This document shows, in pieces, positions 35,279 to 44,557 of a stretch of DNA of 64,000 bases. The notes beneath the pieces are model-generated. The model made no database searches. It saw only the letters and a list, made by a program, of their open reading frames with translations, and was not told the DNA's origin. Made by a program: the position numbers and the translations under genes. Origin of the DNA: CAVVAL01 sp963742725 (GTDB taxonomy: Bacteria; Actinomycetota; Actinomycetes; Mycobacteriales; Cryptosporangiaceae); assembly GCA_963742725.1 (NCBI GenBank), contig CAVUMX010000003.1:2480001-2544000 (forward strand). Reading direction: 5' to 3'. Numbering within the stretch: the stretch's first letter is position 1; each line of letters begins with the position of its first letter.

Positions 35279-36022
35279 TCACAGACCCGATTCCTTGGTG
35301 CGGATGAGGATCCGCCGGCACTCGTCGCACCGCAGGACCTCGTCCTCGGCCGCGCTCCGGGCATCGCTCAGGTCGCTGCCCGACAGATCCAGCCGGCAGC
35401 CCTCGCAGCGGCGAGCGCGTAGCATCGCCGCGCCGATCCCGTTGTGCGTGCCACGGATCTTCTCGTACAGGGCGATCAGGTCGGCGGGGATCGACGTGGC
35501 CAGCGGCCCGCGCTCGGCCGTACGGTCCGCGATCGTCTGCTCGACCTCGGCGAACGCCGCGTCGCGCCGCTTCTCGGCGTCCTCGAGCCCGGCGGTGGCC
35601 TCGTCGAGGCGGGTCTGCGCGGCGGTGAGCTTGGCGTCGGCGTCCTCGCGCTTCTCCATCAGCTCCAGCTCGGCGTCCTCGAGCTCGCCCTGGCGGCGGG
35701 CCAGCGACGCGACCTCGTGCTGCAGGCTCTCCAGCTCCTTCGCCGCGCTGACCGCGCCGGACTCCATCCGCTGCTTGTCGCGCGTGGCGCGCTGGCGCAC
35801 CAGGTCGATGTCGTTCTCCAGCCGGCGGATCTCCCGGTCGAGATCCTCCACCTCGGTACGGACGCGCACGACATCGTCGCGCAGGCCACCGAGTTTCGTC
35901 TCGATCGCGGCGATCTCGGCGAGTTCGGGCAGTGTGCGGCGGCGGTGCGCGAGCTGGTCCAGGTGCAGGTCGACGGCCTGCAGGTCAAGCAGGCGAAGCT
36001 GGTCGGCGGGGGCTGCTTTCAC
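35279..36022 (-). CDS. Coiled-coil C4-type zinc-ribbon protein (DUF164)
   Basis: 247 residues: a long coiled coil (about residues 10-180) and a C-terminal zinc ribbon with CEGC and CDEC. This is the mycobacterial Rv2229c type, of unknown role but conserved next to the RNase H protein and Nif3. Start GTG 36022 is chosen because GAGGAG lies 10 nt upstream and because VKAAPADQLRLLDLQAVDL is the common opening; further upstream the frame is shadow sequence of nif3. Confidence 0.88.
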   Translation of the reverse strand: MKAAPADQLRLLDLQAVDLHLDQLAHRRRTLPELAEIAAIETKLGGLRDDVVRVRTEVEDLDREIRRLENDIDLVRQRATRDKQRMESGAVSAAKELESLQHEVASLARRQGELEDAELELMEKREDADAKLTAAQTRLDEATAGLEDAEKRRDAAFAEVEQTIADRTAERGPLATSIPADLIALYEKIRGTHNGIGAAMLRARRCEGCRLDLSGSDLSDARSAAEDEVLRCDECRRILIRTKESGL

Positions 36023-36044
36023 GGGGCGCTCGACATCTCCTCGT

Positions 36045-36872
36045 TCATGCGTGCGGCGCGGGGGTGGCGCCGTGGAGGGTCCAGGGATCGGTGACCAGGT
36101 CGGACACCAGGGTCTCCACCGTAGTCCCCCCGAGCCCGTCACGGAGGATCGCGGCGGCGTCATCCAGCCAAGGCCGCTCGGACGCCCAGTGCGCGACATC
36201 CACCAGCGCCGGACCGCCTGTTTCGATGTACTCGGACGCGGGGTGATGCCGCAGGTCGGCGGTGAGATAGGCGTCCGCGCCGGCCTGTGACGCGGCGGCC
36301 AGGAGGCTGTCGCCGGCACCGCCGCAGACGGCGACCGTAGTGATCAAGCGGTCCGGGTCGCCGCTCGCCCGCACGCCGGCGGCGGTCGTCGGCAGGACCA
36401 GGGCCGCGTGCGCCACGAAGTCCGCGAGCCGCTGCGGCGTCGCCAGGCGGCCGACCCGGCCGATGCCGAGCGACGGATCGTCCGGACGGGGCGCCAGCGG
36501 CACCAGCCCGTCCAACCCGAGCCGGGCGGCGAGCGCGTCGGACACGCCCGGGTTGGCCGAGTCGGCGTTGGTGTGCGCGACGTGCAGCGCGACGCCGCCC
36601 CGGATCAGCCGATGGATCAGCCGGCCCTTGTAGTCGGTCGCCGCGACGCCGTGGACGCCACGCAGCAGCAGCGGGTGATGCGCCACGATCAGCTGCGCGC
36701 CCGCGTCGAGCGCCTCGGTGACCGTGGCGTCGACAACGTCAACGGCGAACAGCACGCGGCGGACGTCGTCCGCGGGGTCGCCGCAGACCAGCCCGACGGC
36801 GTCCCAGCTCTCGGCCAGGTGCGGCGGGTATCGGGTGTCGAGGGCGGCGACGGCGTCGGCGACGGTAGGCAC
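36045..36872 (-). CDS. Nif3-like dinuclear metal centre hexameric protein
   Basis: 275 residues of the NIF3/DUF34 family: LAESWDAVGLVCGD, VDATVTEALDAGAQLIVAHHPLLLRG (metal-binding HH), HTNADSANPGVSDALA, and the second half with VAVCGGAGDSLLAAA, TADLRHHPASEY and DVAHWASERP. Forms a hexameric ring with two metals per subunit; role uncertain, possibly GTP cyclohydrolase-like chemistry or a general metal-handling function. Upstream gene of the zinc ribbon protein, 22 nt apart. Confidence 0.92.
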   Translation of the reverse strand: MPTVADAVAALDTRYPPHLAESWDAVGLVCGDPADDVRRVLFAVDVVDATVTEALDAGAQLIVAHHPLLLRGVHGVAATDYKGRLIHRLIRGGVALHVAHTNADSANPGVSDALAARLGLDGLVPLAPRPDDPSLGIGRVGRLATPQRLADFVAHAALVLPTTAAGVRASGDPDRLITTVAVCGGAGDSLLAAASQAGADAYLTADLRHHPASEYIETGGPALVDVAHWASERPWLDDAAAILRDGLGGTTVETLVSDLVTDPWTLHGATPAPHA

Positions 36873-36881
36873 GCGAGGAGG

Positions 36882-38633
36882 CTACCCGCCGAGCTTCACC
36901 GGGCCGCTGCCCGTCTTGGTGCGTTCGACCGCCGTCCGCAGGGTCTCGGCGTGCTTGCGCGTCGCCGCCAGCTCGACATGCTCCCGGTCCATGTCGCGCA
37001 GGAACGCCAGGAGGCCGGCCTGGTTGGCTACGCGACCGCTCGCGACGTACGCGTAGACCACGTCGAGCTGGCCGACGTCGGCCGCGAGCCGGACGATCTC
37101 GGCCGAATCCGCCGCCTTCGCACCCGGGTATCTGAGGAGCCGCGAAAGCGTCTGGGCGCCGAGCCCGCCGCCATACTCGACAGCGGAGGCGATGTGCTCG
37201 AAGGACGTCTGCCGTTCGATCAGATCGATCAACGACGCCGGAGTGGTGCCGTCCCAGCCGGGATTGAACGTCAGCGCGTTGTACGAGTACCACCCGCTCG
37301 AACTGCTCCGCGCCCACCGTGCCCAGCGCGGGTCGCTGGCCACACACGTGACGGGCGAGATCTTGTCCGTCGGCATCGGTTTGAGCACCGTCTGGCAGCG
37401 GGACAGGATCTTGCCGGTGTCGCCCCTGCCATCCCAGACGGCGACGATGAGCAGGTGCTTCGCACCCGGACGCGCCGGCCCGTGGACGTTCTTGACCTTC
37501 GTCTGGATCGTGCAGCTCACCGCGCCGCACTCACTGTTGTCGTTGTCGACGATCTCCTCGACGACGTATGCGGCGGGCAACGTCTCGGGCTTGTCCGGAT
37601 CGATCGCACCGCTGACGGCCTTGGGCATCTCCTTGGCCGCGTCCGACAGCTCGGCGGCGGACGCCTCCTCGACGTCGAAGCGGAAGTCCCGGTGCCTCGA
37701 CGTGCTGTCGACGAGCCCCGTCACCGCCGGCCCTTCGATCCTTACGAGCCGATACGGCTTGGTGAGGCCGACATAGATCGCGCCGCCCTCCTTGGCAGGG
37801 ATCTTCGCCGCGCGCATGCCGCCGACGGTCTGCTTGCCCGCGATCTTCAGCTTCTGCTCGCCGCTGAGCGTCAGCTCGCCGACGGACTCGGCGATGGCTG
37901 CCGGCCTCAGCACCGTGCCGACCGCCATGCGCAACGGATTGCCGTCCAGCTGCACCCACCGGTCGGCGTACACGCCGGCCGAGGTCGGGTCCGTCGTGTT
38001 CCAGAACGCAACGGTCCCCCGGACATAGGTGGTGCCGGAGTTCGCCAGGAAGTCGGCGCGGTGGCCGCCGACGCGGACCGACCCGGCCATCCGATCGGCG
38101 CCGACCGTCGCGTCCAGCTCGACCGTGCGGCCGGCGTCGTCGACGAACGAACCTCGGTACCGCAGGGCCGCCGACCTCTCCAGCCTGGCCACCGCGTTCT
38201 CCGTCAACCAGTCCGGCGAGGACTCGCGCATCTTCGGCACGACGACGAACACCGCGAGCAGGGTCACGACCGTGCCGAGCACGGCTAAGCCACCGAGCAC
38301 GCTGGCCACGATGACCAGCGCCCGGCGCCCACGCGCGGACGCGGCGGGATCGGCAGGCGGCGCCTGGCCTGCCGGCGGCGGCGCGCCGTACGGCTGCGCG
38401 TACGGACCCGCCGGCGGCGGTCCATAACCGGGCGGCGGCACGGCACCAGGCGGTGGTCCGTAGCCGGGCGCCGTCGCGTCCGGGTACCCCGGCGGCACGG
38501 CACCAGGCGGTGGTCCGTAGCCGGGCGCCGTCGGCGGGGGTGAGGCGAAGGACGGTGGCGCGCTCGGGGGCGGCGGGGCGGTGTCGGGCGCCGTCGGCGG
38601 CACCCATGACTGACCCGGTTGTTCGTTGACCAC
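36882..38633 (-). CDS. Membrane-anchored LppX-like stalk protein with variable helical C-terminus
   Basis: 583 residues. A Pro/Gly/Tyr-rich cytosolic tail (residues 1-100, repeated GYGPPPGAVPP), one membrane helix (RALVIVASVLGGLAVLGTVV, about 102-130), then an extracytoplasmic part. Residues 150-330 resemble the LppX-like part of the lipoprotein at 9208-10590 (TYVRGTVAFW; TVGGMRAAKIPAKEG; IYVGLTKPYRLVRIEGPA). Residues about 345-440 repeat its Cys module (SECGAVSCTIQTKVKN, SRCQTVL, PVTCVAS, WARWARSS). The C-terminal 150 residues are helical and unrelated to the toxin-like end of that protein. So the two share a stalk with exchanged tips. Function unknown; start GTG or ATG at 38633. Confidence 0.7.
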   Translation of the reverse strand: MVNEQPGQSWVPPTAPDTAPPPPSAPPSFASPPPTAPGYGPPPGAVPPGYPDATAPGYGPPPGAVPPPGYGPPPAGPYAQPYGAPPPAGQAPPADPAASARGRRALVIVASVLGGLAVLGTVVTLLAVFVVVPKMRESSPDWLTENAVARLERSAALRYRGSFVDDAGRTVELDATVGADRMAGSVRVGGHRADFLANSGTTYVRGTVAFWNTTDPTSAGVYADRWVQLDGNPLRMAVGTVLRPAAIAESVGELTLSGEQKLKIAGKQTVGGMRAAKIPAKEGGAIYVGLTKPYRLVRIEGPAVTGLVDSTSRHRDFRFDVEEASAAELSDAAKEMPKAVSGAIDPDKPETLPAAYVVEEIVDNDNSECGAVSCTIQTKVKNVHGPARPGAKHLLIVAVWDGRGDTGKILSRCQTVLKPMPTDKISPVTCVASDPRWARWARSSSSGWYSYNALTFNPGWDGTTPASLIDLIERQTSFEHIASAVEYGGGLGAQTLSRLLRYPGAKAADSAEIVRLAADVGQLDVVYAYVASGRVANQAGLLAFLRDMDREHVELAATRKHAETLRTAVERTKTGSGPVKLGG

Positions 38634-38708
38634 GCACGCCTCCGTCTAGCCACACCCAAACGCTGCGCACACATCATGAACCATGGAGTCAAGCGCATAC
38701 ATCCGGGG

Positions 38709-40562
38709 TCAAGCGCCGACGACGCTGCCTGTCCACACGAAGTCGCGGGCACGGGTGAGCCCGACGAGCGCTTCCCGGATGCCGACCTCGTCGGCGCCGC
38801 GCCCTTCGACGCGGCGGTGTCCGGGCAGGAACACGGCCCGGAACTCCAGCCCCTTCGCCCACCGGATGGTGCCGACCTTGACGGCGTCGACGCGGTGGCC
38901 GGCGTAGTCGGCGAGGTTCACCGCGGGGATCTGGGCGGCGTACAGGACCTGCCGGTAGTGCCGTGCGGCCTCGGCGGTCCTGGTCAGGAGGGCGATGTCG
39001 CCGGGCGCGACGCGGCAGGTGCGCAGGGCGGTGACGAGTTCGACGTCCTGGTCCTCGGCGGTGCTGGCGGTGTAGTGCTGGGCGGCGCCGCCGGTAAGGG
39101 TGCTCTCGACGTCGCGGAGTCCGAGGGCGGAGGTGTCGTCGAAGCGGTTGACGGCGTCGAGCGCGCGCGCGACGGCCAGTACCTCGGCGGTGTTGCGGTA
39201 GTTGACCCGCAGCACGGCGCCGCGTCCACGGAGCGGGATGCCCGTCTCGGACAGCGTTCCGCCGACCGGGTAGACGGCCTGTTCACCGTCGCCGACCAGC
39301 AGCAACGCGTTGGCCCTGTCGCCGGCCAGGGAGTGCAGCAGGCGCAGGCCGACGCCGGTCATGTCCTGGGCCTCGTCGGCGACGACCATGGCGTACGGCG
39401 ACTCCAGCGGCGCGCGTTCGAGTTCGGCCGCGGCGGCGAGGAGCAGGTCGTTGCGGTCGATCGCGCCCAGCTCGCGGCGGCGGCGCTCGTACTCCTCGTA
39501 CAGCGCCCATGCCTCGGCCCGACTGGCGACGTCGAGCCGCAGGCGCCGGCCGTGCCGGGACAGCCGCTGGTACTCGTCGAGCGAGCCGAGTCCCCGCCCC
39601 TTGATGACGTGGTCGACTTCGTCGCGCCAGTACGCAGGGTCAGGCGCGATGGCGGCGAGGCGGCCTCGCGCGCCGATCCGCGACCACGCCTCGGCGAACG
39701 CGACGGTCACGGCCGCCGGACTCTCCTCGCAGCGGACGCCTCGCCGTAGCAGCAGGTCACGGGCCCATGCGTGGACCGAGACGAAGTCCACGCGGCGCGC
39801 GCTCTCTGGCGCCAGCCGGCGGTACGTCGCGGCGGCGACCAGCGGCAGGTTCACCGCGAACGTCACGTAGAGCATCCGTCCGGGGTCGGTGCGGGCGAGC
39901 CAGGCCATGCGGTGCAGCGCGACGACGGTCTTGCCGGTACCTGCGGGGCCGCTGATCCAGGCCGGACCGGGATAGTCGCGCCGGACGACCGTGAGCTGCC
40001 GCTCGTCGAGGAAGCTCAACCACGCGGGCGCGGTGGCCCCTTCGCACACCGCCGCGCTGACCGCGTCCTCGTCGAAGGACGCCTGCCGCGCGGTCGCCGT
40101 CGTGGCCGGACGCCGCAGCCAGCCCCGCCGACCGCCGAGCACCCGTTGCCCCGGTTCGACCGGGCGGACCGTGGTCAGTTCGAGCCGCCGGTACGCCGCA
40201 CGGGCCAGCGCGTCGCCGAGCGAGGCCACGTGGTCCGCCGTGAGCAGCGCCGGACGTCCGGCCCATTCGCGGAGCCACGGCAGGTCCGGGTTGACGGCGC
40301 GGATCGCGACGGGCGACAGGCCGCAGCCCGTCAGGACCTCCTCGATCTCGGCGGCGCGGACTAATCCCAGTACGGCGACGCCGGGCGGACCGACCAGGAC
40401 GACGCTGGGATCCGCCGGCCAGTACGGCGCCGCGTACACGCGCCAGCGATCCGCCGGGAAGGCGAGGATCGTGCCGAGGAGCCGCCGCTGCTCCGGGCCG
40501 AGGTGCGGGTACCCGGCGAGGGTGGCCGCGATGCGCCGGTCCAGCCGTGCACGACCGTCCAT
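38709..40562 (-). CDS. UvrD/Rep-like superfamily I helicase
   Basis: 617 residues from ATG 40562 (an in-frame start at 40580 adds six). Residues 1-190 form a domain I do not recognise, in the place where NERD-type nuclease domains often sit. Then Walker A GPAGTGKTVVALHRMAWLAR, Walker B DEAQDM, motif III GDGEQAVYP, motif IV RVNYRNTAEV, and motif V/VI ending in LVGLTRARDFVW. It would unwind DNA or RNA with ATP. Lone gene, divergent from the chitinase. Confidence 0.87.
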   Translation of the reverse strand: MDGRARLDRRIAATLAGYPHLGPEQRRLLGTILAFPADRWRVYAAPYWPADPSVVLVGPPGVAVLGLVRAAEIEEVLTGCGLSPVAIRAVNPDLPWLREWAGRPALLTADHVASLGDALARAAYRRLELTTVRPVEPGQRVLGGRRGWLRRPATTATARQASFDEDAVSAAVCEGATAPAWLSFLDERQLTVVRRDYPGPAWISGPAGTGKTVVALHRMAWLARTDPGRMLYVTFAVNLPLVAAATYRRLAPESARRVDFVSVHAWARDLLLRRGVRCEESPAAVTVAFAEAWSRIGARGRLAAIAPDPAYWRDEVDHVIKGRGLGSLDEYQRLSRHGRRLRLDVASRAEAWALYEEYERRRRELGAIDRNDLLLAAAAELERAPLESPYAMVVADEAQDMTGVGLRLLHSLAGDRANALLLVGDGEQAVYPVGGTLSETGIPLRGRGAVLRVNYRNTAEVLAVARALDAVNRFDDTSALGLRDVESTLTGGAAQHYTASTAEDQDVELVTALRTCRVAPGDIALLTRTAEAARHYRQVLYAAQIPAVNLADYAGHRVDAVKVGTIRWAKGLEFRAVFLPGHRRVEGRGADEVGIREALVGLTRARDFVWTGSVVGA

Positions 40563-40663
40563 CCGCCGCACCCTCCCCAAGGCTGGAATGACCGTCCGTG
40601 TTCAACCTATGGCGGAACGCAGCCAAATGGGGCGGATATCCGCGAACAGTTGAGGCGGTCTGT

Positions 40664-40702
40664 ATTGGTCCAGACCCATTGACACAAATGGTCTAGACCT
40701 CT
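40664..40702. promoter_or_regulatory. Two DasR-type operators (dre) over the chitinase promoter
   Basis: Site 1, 40664-40679, core TGGTCCAGACC; site 2, 40687-40702, core TGGTCTAGACC. Both fit the DasR consensus, site 2 with a perfect central palindrome. The cores are 23 nt apart, about two helical turns. A TTGACA at 40679-40684 lies between them, so site 2 would cover the -35/-10 spacer. Predicts repression lifted by N-acetylglucosamine 6-phosphate. No dasR gene is in the window. Confidence 0.8.
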
Positions 40703-40748
40703 TACGGTCGCGCTCACCCCACGAACGTCCGACACCCGGAGGTGCGGC

Positions 40749-43322
40749 GTGCCCCGCAGATCCTTGAAGATCAAAGCGTTGTCCATAACGGCGACAGCCA
40801 CTCTCGTCATCGCCGGAGCGTTCGTCGCCACCACCGGCACGGCGAACGCGGCCCCCGAGGACTGCCGCCCTGACGGCCTCTACCGCAGCACGGGCGTCGA
40901 CTACTGCCTGGCCTACGACACCAACGGCCGCGAGAAGATGGGCGCCGACCACCCGCGCCGCGTCATCGGCTACTTCACCGGCTGGCGGCACGGCAAGAAC
41001 GGCCAGCCGGCGTACCTGGCCAACCAGATCCCGTGGACGAAGCTCACCCACATCAACTACGCGTTCGCCCATGTGGACGGCGGGAACCGGATCTCCGTCG
41101 GCGGCAACAACGCCAACAACGCCGCCACCGGCATGACCTGGCCCGGTGTGGCCGGCGCCGAGATGGACCCGGCCTTCAGCTACAACGGCCACTTCAACCT
41201 GCTGAACAAGTACAAGAAGCAGAACCCGAACGTGAAGACGCTGATCTCGGTCGGCGGCTGGGCGGAGACCGGTGGCTTCTTCAACGACAGCGGCGCCCGG
41301 GTCGACTCCGGCGGCTTCTACCGGATGACCACGAACTCCGACAACAGCGTCAACACCGCCGGCATCAACACGTTCGCCGACTCGGTCGTGACGTTCCTGC
41401 GGACGTACGGCTTCAACGGCGTCGACATCGACTACGAGTACCCGACGTCCAACAACGACGCCGGCAACCCGCTCGACTTCGCCCAGGCCAACGCCCGCCG
41501 GTCCGGGCTGAACCGCAGCTACAACGTCCTCATGAAGACGCTGCGCGAGAAGCTGGACGCGGCGGCCGCGAGCGACGGCAAGTACTACATGCTGACCGTC
41601 GCGGCGCCCGCCTCGGGCTGGCTGCTGCGCGGCATGGAGGCGTACCAGTCGACCCAGTACCTCGACTACGTCAACATCATGTCGTACGACCTGCACGGCG
41701 CCTGGAACAAGTATGTCGGCCCGAACGCCGCCCTGTACGACAACGGCGACGACGGCGAGCTTGCCGCGGCCGGCGTCTACACCGCCGCGCAGTACGGCGG
41801 GATCGGCTACCTCAACACCGACTGGGCCGCGCACTACTTCCGCGGTTCCGTGCCAGCCGGTCGCATCAACGTCGGCGTCCCGTACTACACGCGTGGCTTC
41901 AAGAACGTCGTCGGCGGCACCAGCGGGCTGTGGGGCACCTCGACCGGCAGCAACTGTCCGATCGGCACCACCGCCTGCGGCGACGGCGCGCGCGGTCTCG
42001 ACAACCTGTGGCACGACGAGGAGAACGGCCAGGAACTCGGCGCCGGCTCCAACCCGATGTGGCACGCCAAGAATCTCCAGGACGGCCGTTCCGGCAGCTA
42101 CATCGCCGCCTACGGGCTGAACCCGACGACCGATCCCGAGGACCGGTTCACCGGCACCTACACCCGCAACTACAGCAGCGCGCTGGTGGCGCCGTGGCTG
42201 TGGAACGACAGCAAGAAGGTCTTCCTGTCCACCGAGGACGACCAGTCGATCGGCGTGAAGGCGCAGTACACGGTCGACCGCGGCCTCGGCGGCGTCATGA
42301 TCTGGGAACTCGCCGGCGACTACGCGTTCGACAGTGCCAAGGGCGAGTACTTCATGGGCAACACGCTCACGACGAAGCTCTACGACACCTTCAAGACCGC
42401 TTCCCCGTACGGCGCCAGCAAGTCGAACACCGCGCTGCCGACCGAGCGGCTGGACATCAAGACCGAGCTGGTCGACTACCCGCTCGGCGACGCCAACTAC
42501 CCGATCAGCCCGAAGCTGCGGATCACCAACAACTCCGCGGTGACGGTGCCGGGCGGGTCCGTGATCCAGTACGACTACCCGGTGGCGGCGCCGAACAACA
42601 TGGCGCAGCAGTCCGGATGGGCGCTGTCGGTGATCCGCAGCGACCACACCGGCAACAACCGGGGCGGATTCCGCGGCGACTTCCACCGGGTGTCGCTGAC
42701 CCTGCCGAGCTGGCAGAACCTGGCACCGGGTGCGTCCGCCGACGTGGCGATCACCTACCAGCTGCCGATCTCCGGACCGTCGAACTGGACGATCGCCTTC
42801 GGCGGCAAGACGTACGGCTTCAACCAGGACTACGGGCGCGGCGGCACGACCACGTCGCCGTCCAACAGCCCGTCGACCAGCCCTTCGGGCAGCGCCAGCC
42901 CGAGCACGAGCCCGAGCAACCCGCCGGGCAACTGCACCGCGCCGGCGTGGAACGCCAGCTCGGTGTACACCGGCGGCGCGCAGGTCTCCCACAACGGCCG
43001 CACGTGGCGGGCCAAGTGGTGGACCCAGGGCGACGTCCCGGGCGTCAACCCGGTGTGGGAGGACCAGGGCGCGTGCGGCGGCGGGCCGTCGACGTCACCG
43101 AGCGTCTCCCCGTCCACGTCCGCGTCGCCCAGCCCGAGCACGAGCCCGAGCAACCCGCCGGGCAACTGCACCGCGCCGGCCTGGACCGCGACGGGGATCT
43201 ACACGGGCGGCACCCTCGTCTCGCACAAGAACCACACCTGGAAGGCCAAGTGGTGGACGCAGAACGAGGAGCCCGGCACCACCGGTGAGTGGGGCGTCTG
43301 GGGTGATCAGGGCGCCTGCTGA
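40749..43322 (+). CDS. Secreted GH18 chitinase with two C-terminal chitin-binding domains
   Basis: 857 residues. GTG 40749 with CCGGAGG upstream; signal peptide to about residue 35 (NAA). The GH18 barrel runs to about 545 with catalytic FNGVDIDYEYP, acid/base Glu230. A beta domain (570-700, TVPGGSVIQYDYP to FGGKTYGFNQDYG) resembles the ChiC-type insert of actinobacterial chitinases. Then two Ser/Pro linkers, each followed by a CBM5/12 unit (CTAPAWNASSVYTGG to WEDQGAC, and CTAPAWTATGIYTGG to the stop) - a duplication of linker plus domain. Degrades chitin outside the cell; expression fits the DasR sites. Confidence 0.95.
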   Translation: MPRRSLKIKALSITATATLVIAGAFVATTGTANAAPEDCRPDGLYRSTGVDYCLAYDTNGREKMGADHPRRVIGYFTGWRHGKNGQPAYLANQIPWTKLTHINYAFAHVDGGNRISVGGNNANNAATGMTWPGVAGAEMDPAFSYNGHFNLLNKYKKQNPNVKTLISVGGWAETGGFFNDSGARVDSGGFYRMTTNSDNSVNTAGINTFADSVVTFLRTYGFNGVDIDYEYPTSNNDAGNPLDFAQANARRSGLNRSYNVLMKTLREKLDAAAASDGKYYMLTVAAPASGWLLRGMEAYQSTQYLDYVNIMSYDLHGAWNKYVGPNAALYDNGDDGELAAAGVYTAAQYGGIGYLNTDWAAHYFRGSVPAGRINVGVPYYTRGFKNVVGGTSGLWGTSTGSNCPIGTTACGDGARGLDNLWHDEENGQELGAGSNPMWHAKNLQDGRSGSYIAAYGLNPTTDPEDRFTGTYTRNYSSALVAPWLWNDSKKVFLSTEDDQSIGVKAQYTVDRGLGGVMIWELAGDYAFDSAKGEYFMGNTLTTKLYDTFKTASPYGASKSNTALPTERLDIKTELVDYPLGDANYPISPKLRITNNSAVTVPGGSVIQYDYPVAAPNNMAQQSGWALSVIRSDHTGNNRGGFRGDFHRVSLTLPSWQNLAPGASADVAITYQLPISGPSNWTIAFGGKTYGFNQDYGRGGTTTSPSNSPSTSPSGSASPSTSPSNPPGNCTAPAWNASSVYTGGAQVSHNGRTWRAKWWTQGDVPGVNPVWEDQGACGGGPSTSPSVSPSTSASPSPSTSPSNPPGNCTAPAWTATGIYTGGTLVSHKNHTWKAKWWTQNEEPGTTGEWGVWGDQGAC

Positions 43323-43344
43323 CTGAGCTTTTCTCCCCCCACGG

Positions 43345-43378
43345 ACGCGCCCGGCCATCCCTTCCCGGCCGGGCGCGT
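43345..43378 (+). terminator. Chitinase terminator
   Basis: A 12-bp perfect G/C stem (43345-43356 with 43367-43378), 10-nt loop, 20 nt after the chitinase stop. Confidence 0.75.
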
Positions 43379-43484
43379 TCGTGCGTGCCCACGTGTGACG
43401 AGCGTCGCAAACCGGAACAACCGGTACGGCGTCGCGTGCTGCGTATGACAGAACCTCACTCACAACGAAGTGGAGCGATACATC

Positions 43485-44495
43485 GTGAGCACGCAGCGCA
43501 CCAGCCGCGAAATCCGTCTCGTGTCCCGCCCGAAGGGATGGCCGACGGTGGAGAACTTCGAGGTCGTCGAGGTCGACGTCCCCGCACCGGCACCGGGCCA
43601 GATCGTCGTCCGCAACCTGTACATGTCGGTCGACCCGTACATGCGCGGCCGGATGAACGACGCCAAGTCCTACGTGCCGCCGTTCCAGATCGGCGCGGCG
43701 CTCGACGGCGGTGCGGTCGGTGAGGTCGTCGAGTCCGGCAGCGACGCGGTGAAGGTCGGCGACGTGGTGCTGCACGGCCTCGGCTGGCGCGAGTTCGCGG
43801 TCCTGGACGCCGCCCACGTGAAGGTCCTCGACGCCGACGCGGCGCCGCTGTCGGCGTACCTCGGCGTGCTCGGCATGCCCGGCCTGACCGCGTACGCGGG
43901 CCTGCTGGAGGTCGCGGAGTACAAGGACGGCGAGACCGTGTTCGTGTCCGGCGCGGCCGGCGCGGTCGGCAGCCTGGTCGGCCAGTTCGCGAAGCTGCGG
44001 GGCGCCAAGCGGGTCATCGGCAGCGCCGGTTCCGCCGAGAAGGTCAAGCACCTCGTCGAGGACCTCGGCTTCGACGCCGCGTTCAACTACAAGGACGCCC
44101 CGGTCGCCGAGCAGCTCCCCGTGGCCGCCCCGGACGGCATCGACGTCTACTTCGACAACGTCGGCGGCGACCACCTGGAAGCCGCGATCTCCGCGCTGAA
44201 CACGCACGGCCGCGCGACCCTGTGCGGGGCCATCGCCACCTACAACGACGTGGACGCCGCCCCCGGCCCGCGCAACCTGATCCAGGCCGTCGGCAAGCGG
44301 CTGACCCTGCGCGGCATGCTCGTCCGCGACCACGAGGCGCTGGCGCCGCAGTTCGTCGCCGAGGTCGGCGGCTGGCTGCGCGACGGCAAGCTCGTCGTCG
44401 AGGAGACCGTGGTCGAGGGCATCGAGAACGCCCCGGCGGCGTTCCTCGGCATGCTGCGCGGCGAGAACACCGGCAAGATGCTCGTCAAGCTGTGA
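43485..44495 (+). CDS. NADP-dependent MDR oxidoreductase, prostaglandin/leukotriene reductase type
   Basis: 336 residues. Opening REIRLVSRPKGWPTVENFEV, the YMSVDPYMRGRM stretch and the Rossmann motif VSGAAGAVGSLVGQFAK define the zinc-free double-bond reductase branch (YfmJ/CurA-like). Reduces alpha,beta-unsaturated carbonyls with NADPH. Start GTG 43485, with GTGGAG ten nt upstream; a GTG at 43470 is less likely. Followed by a hairpin at 44502. Confidence 0.9.
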   Translation: MSTQRTSREIRLVSRPKGWPTVENFEVVEVDVPAPAPGQIVVRNLYMSVDPYMRGRMNDAKSYVPPFQIGAALDGGAVGEVVESGSDAVKVGDVVLHGLGWREFAVLDAAHVKVLDADAAPLSAYLGVLGMPGLTAYAGLLEVAEYKDGETVFVSGAAGAVGSLVGQFAKLRGAKRVIGSAGSAEKVKHLVEDLGFDAAFNYKDAPVAEQLPVAAPDGIDVYFDNVGGDHLEAAISALNTHGRATLCGAIATYNDVDAAPGPRNLIQAVGKRLTLRGMLVRDHEALAPQFVAEVGGWLRDGKLVVEETVVEGIENAPAAFLGMLRGENTGKMLVKL

Positions 44496-44501
44496 GCCGC
44501 T

Positions 44502-44538
44502 GAACCCCCGCTCCCCCGCGTGGAAGGGCGGGGGGTTC
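44502..44538 (+). terminator. Hairpin after the oxidoreductase
   Basis: GAACCCCCGC (44502-44511) pairs with GCGGGGGGTTC (44528-44538) with one bulged base. Confidence 0.6.
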
Positions 44539-44557
44539 CGCGTACAAGGATGGCGCC

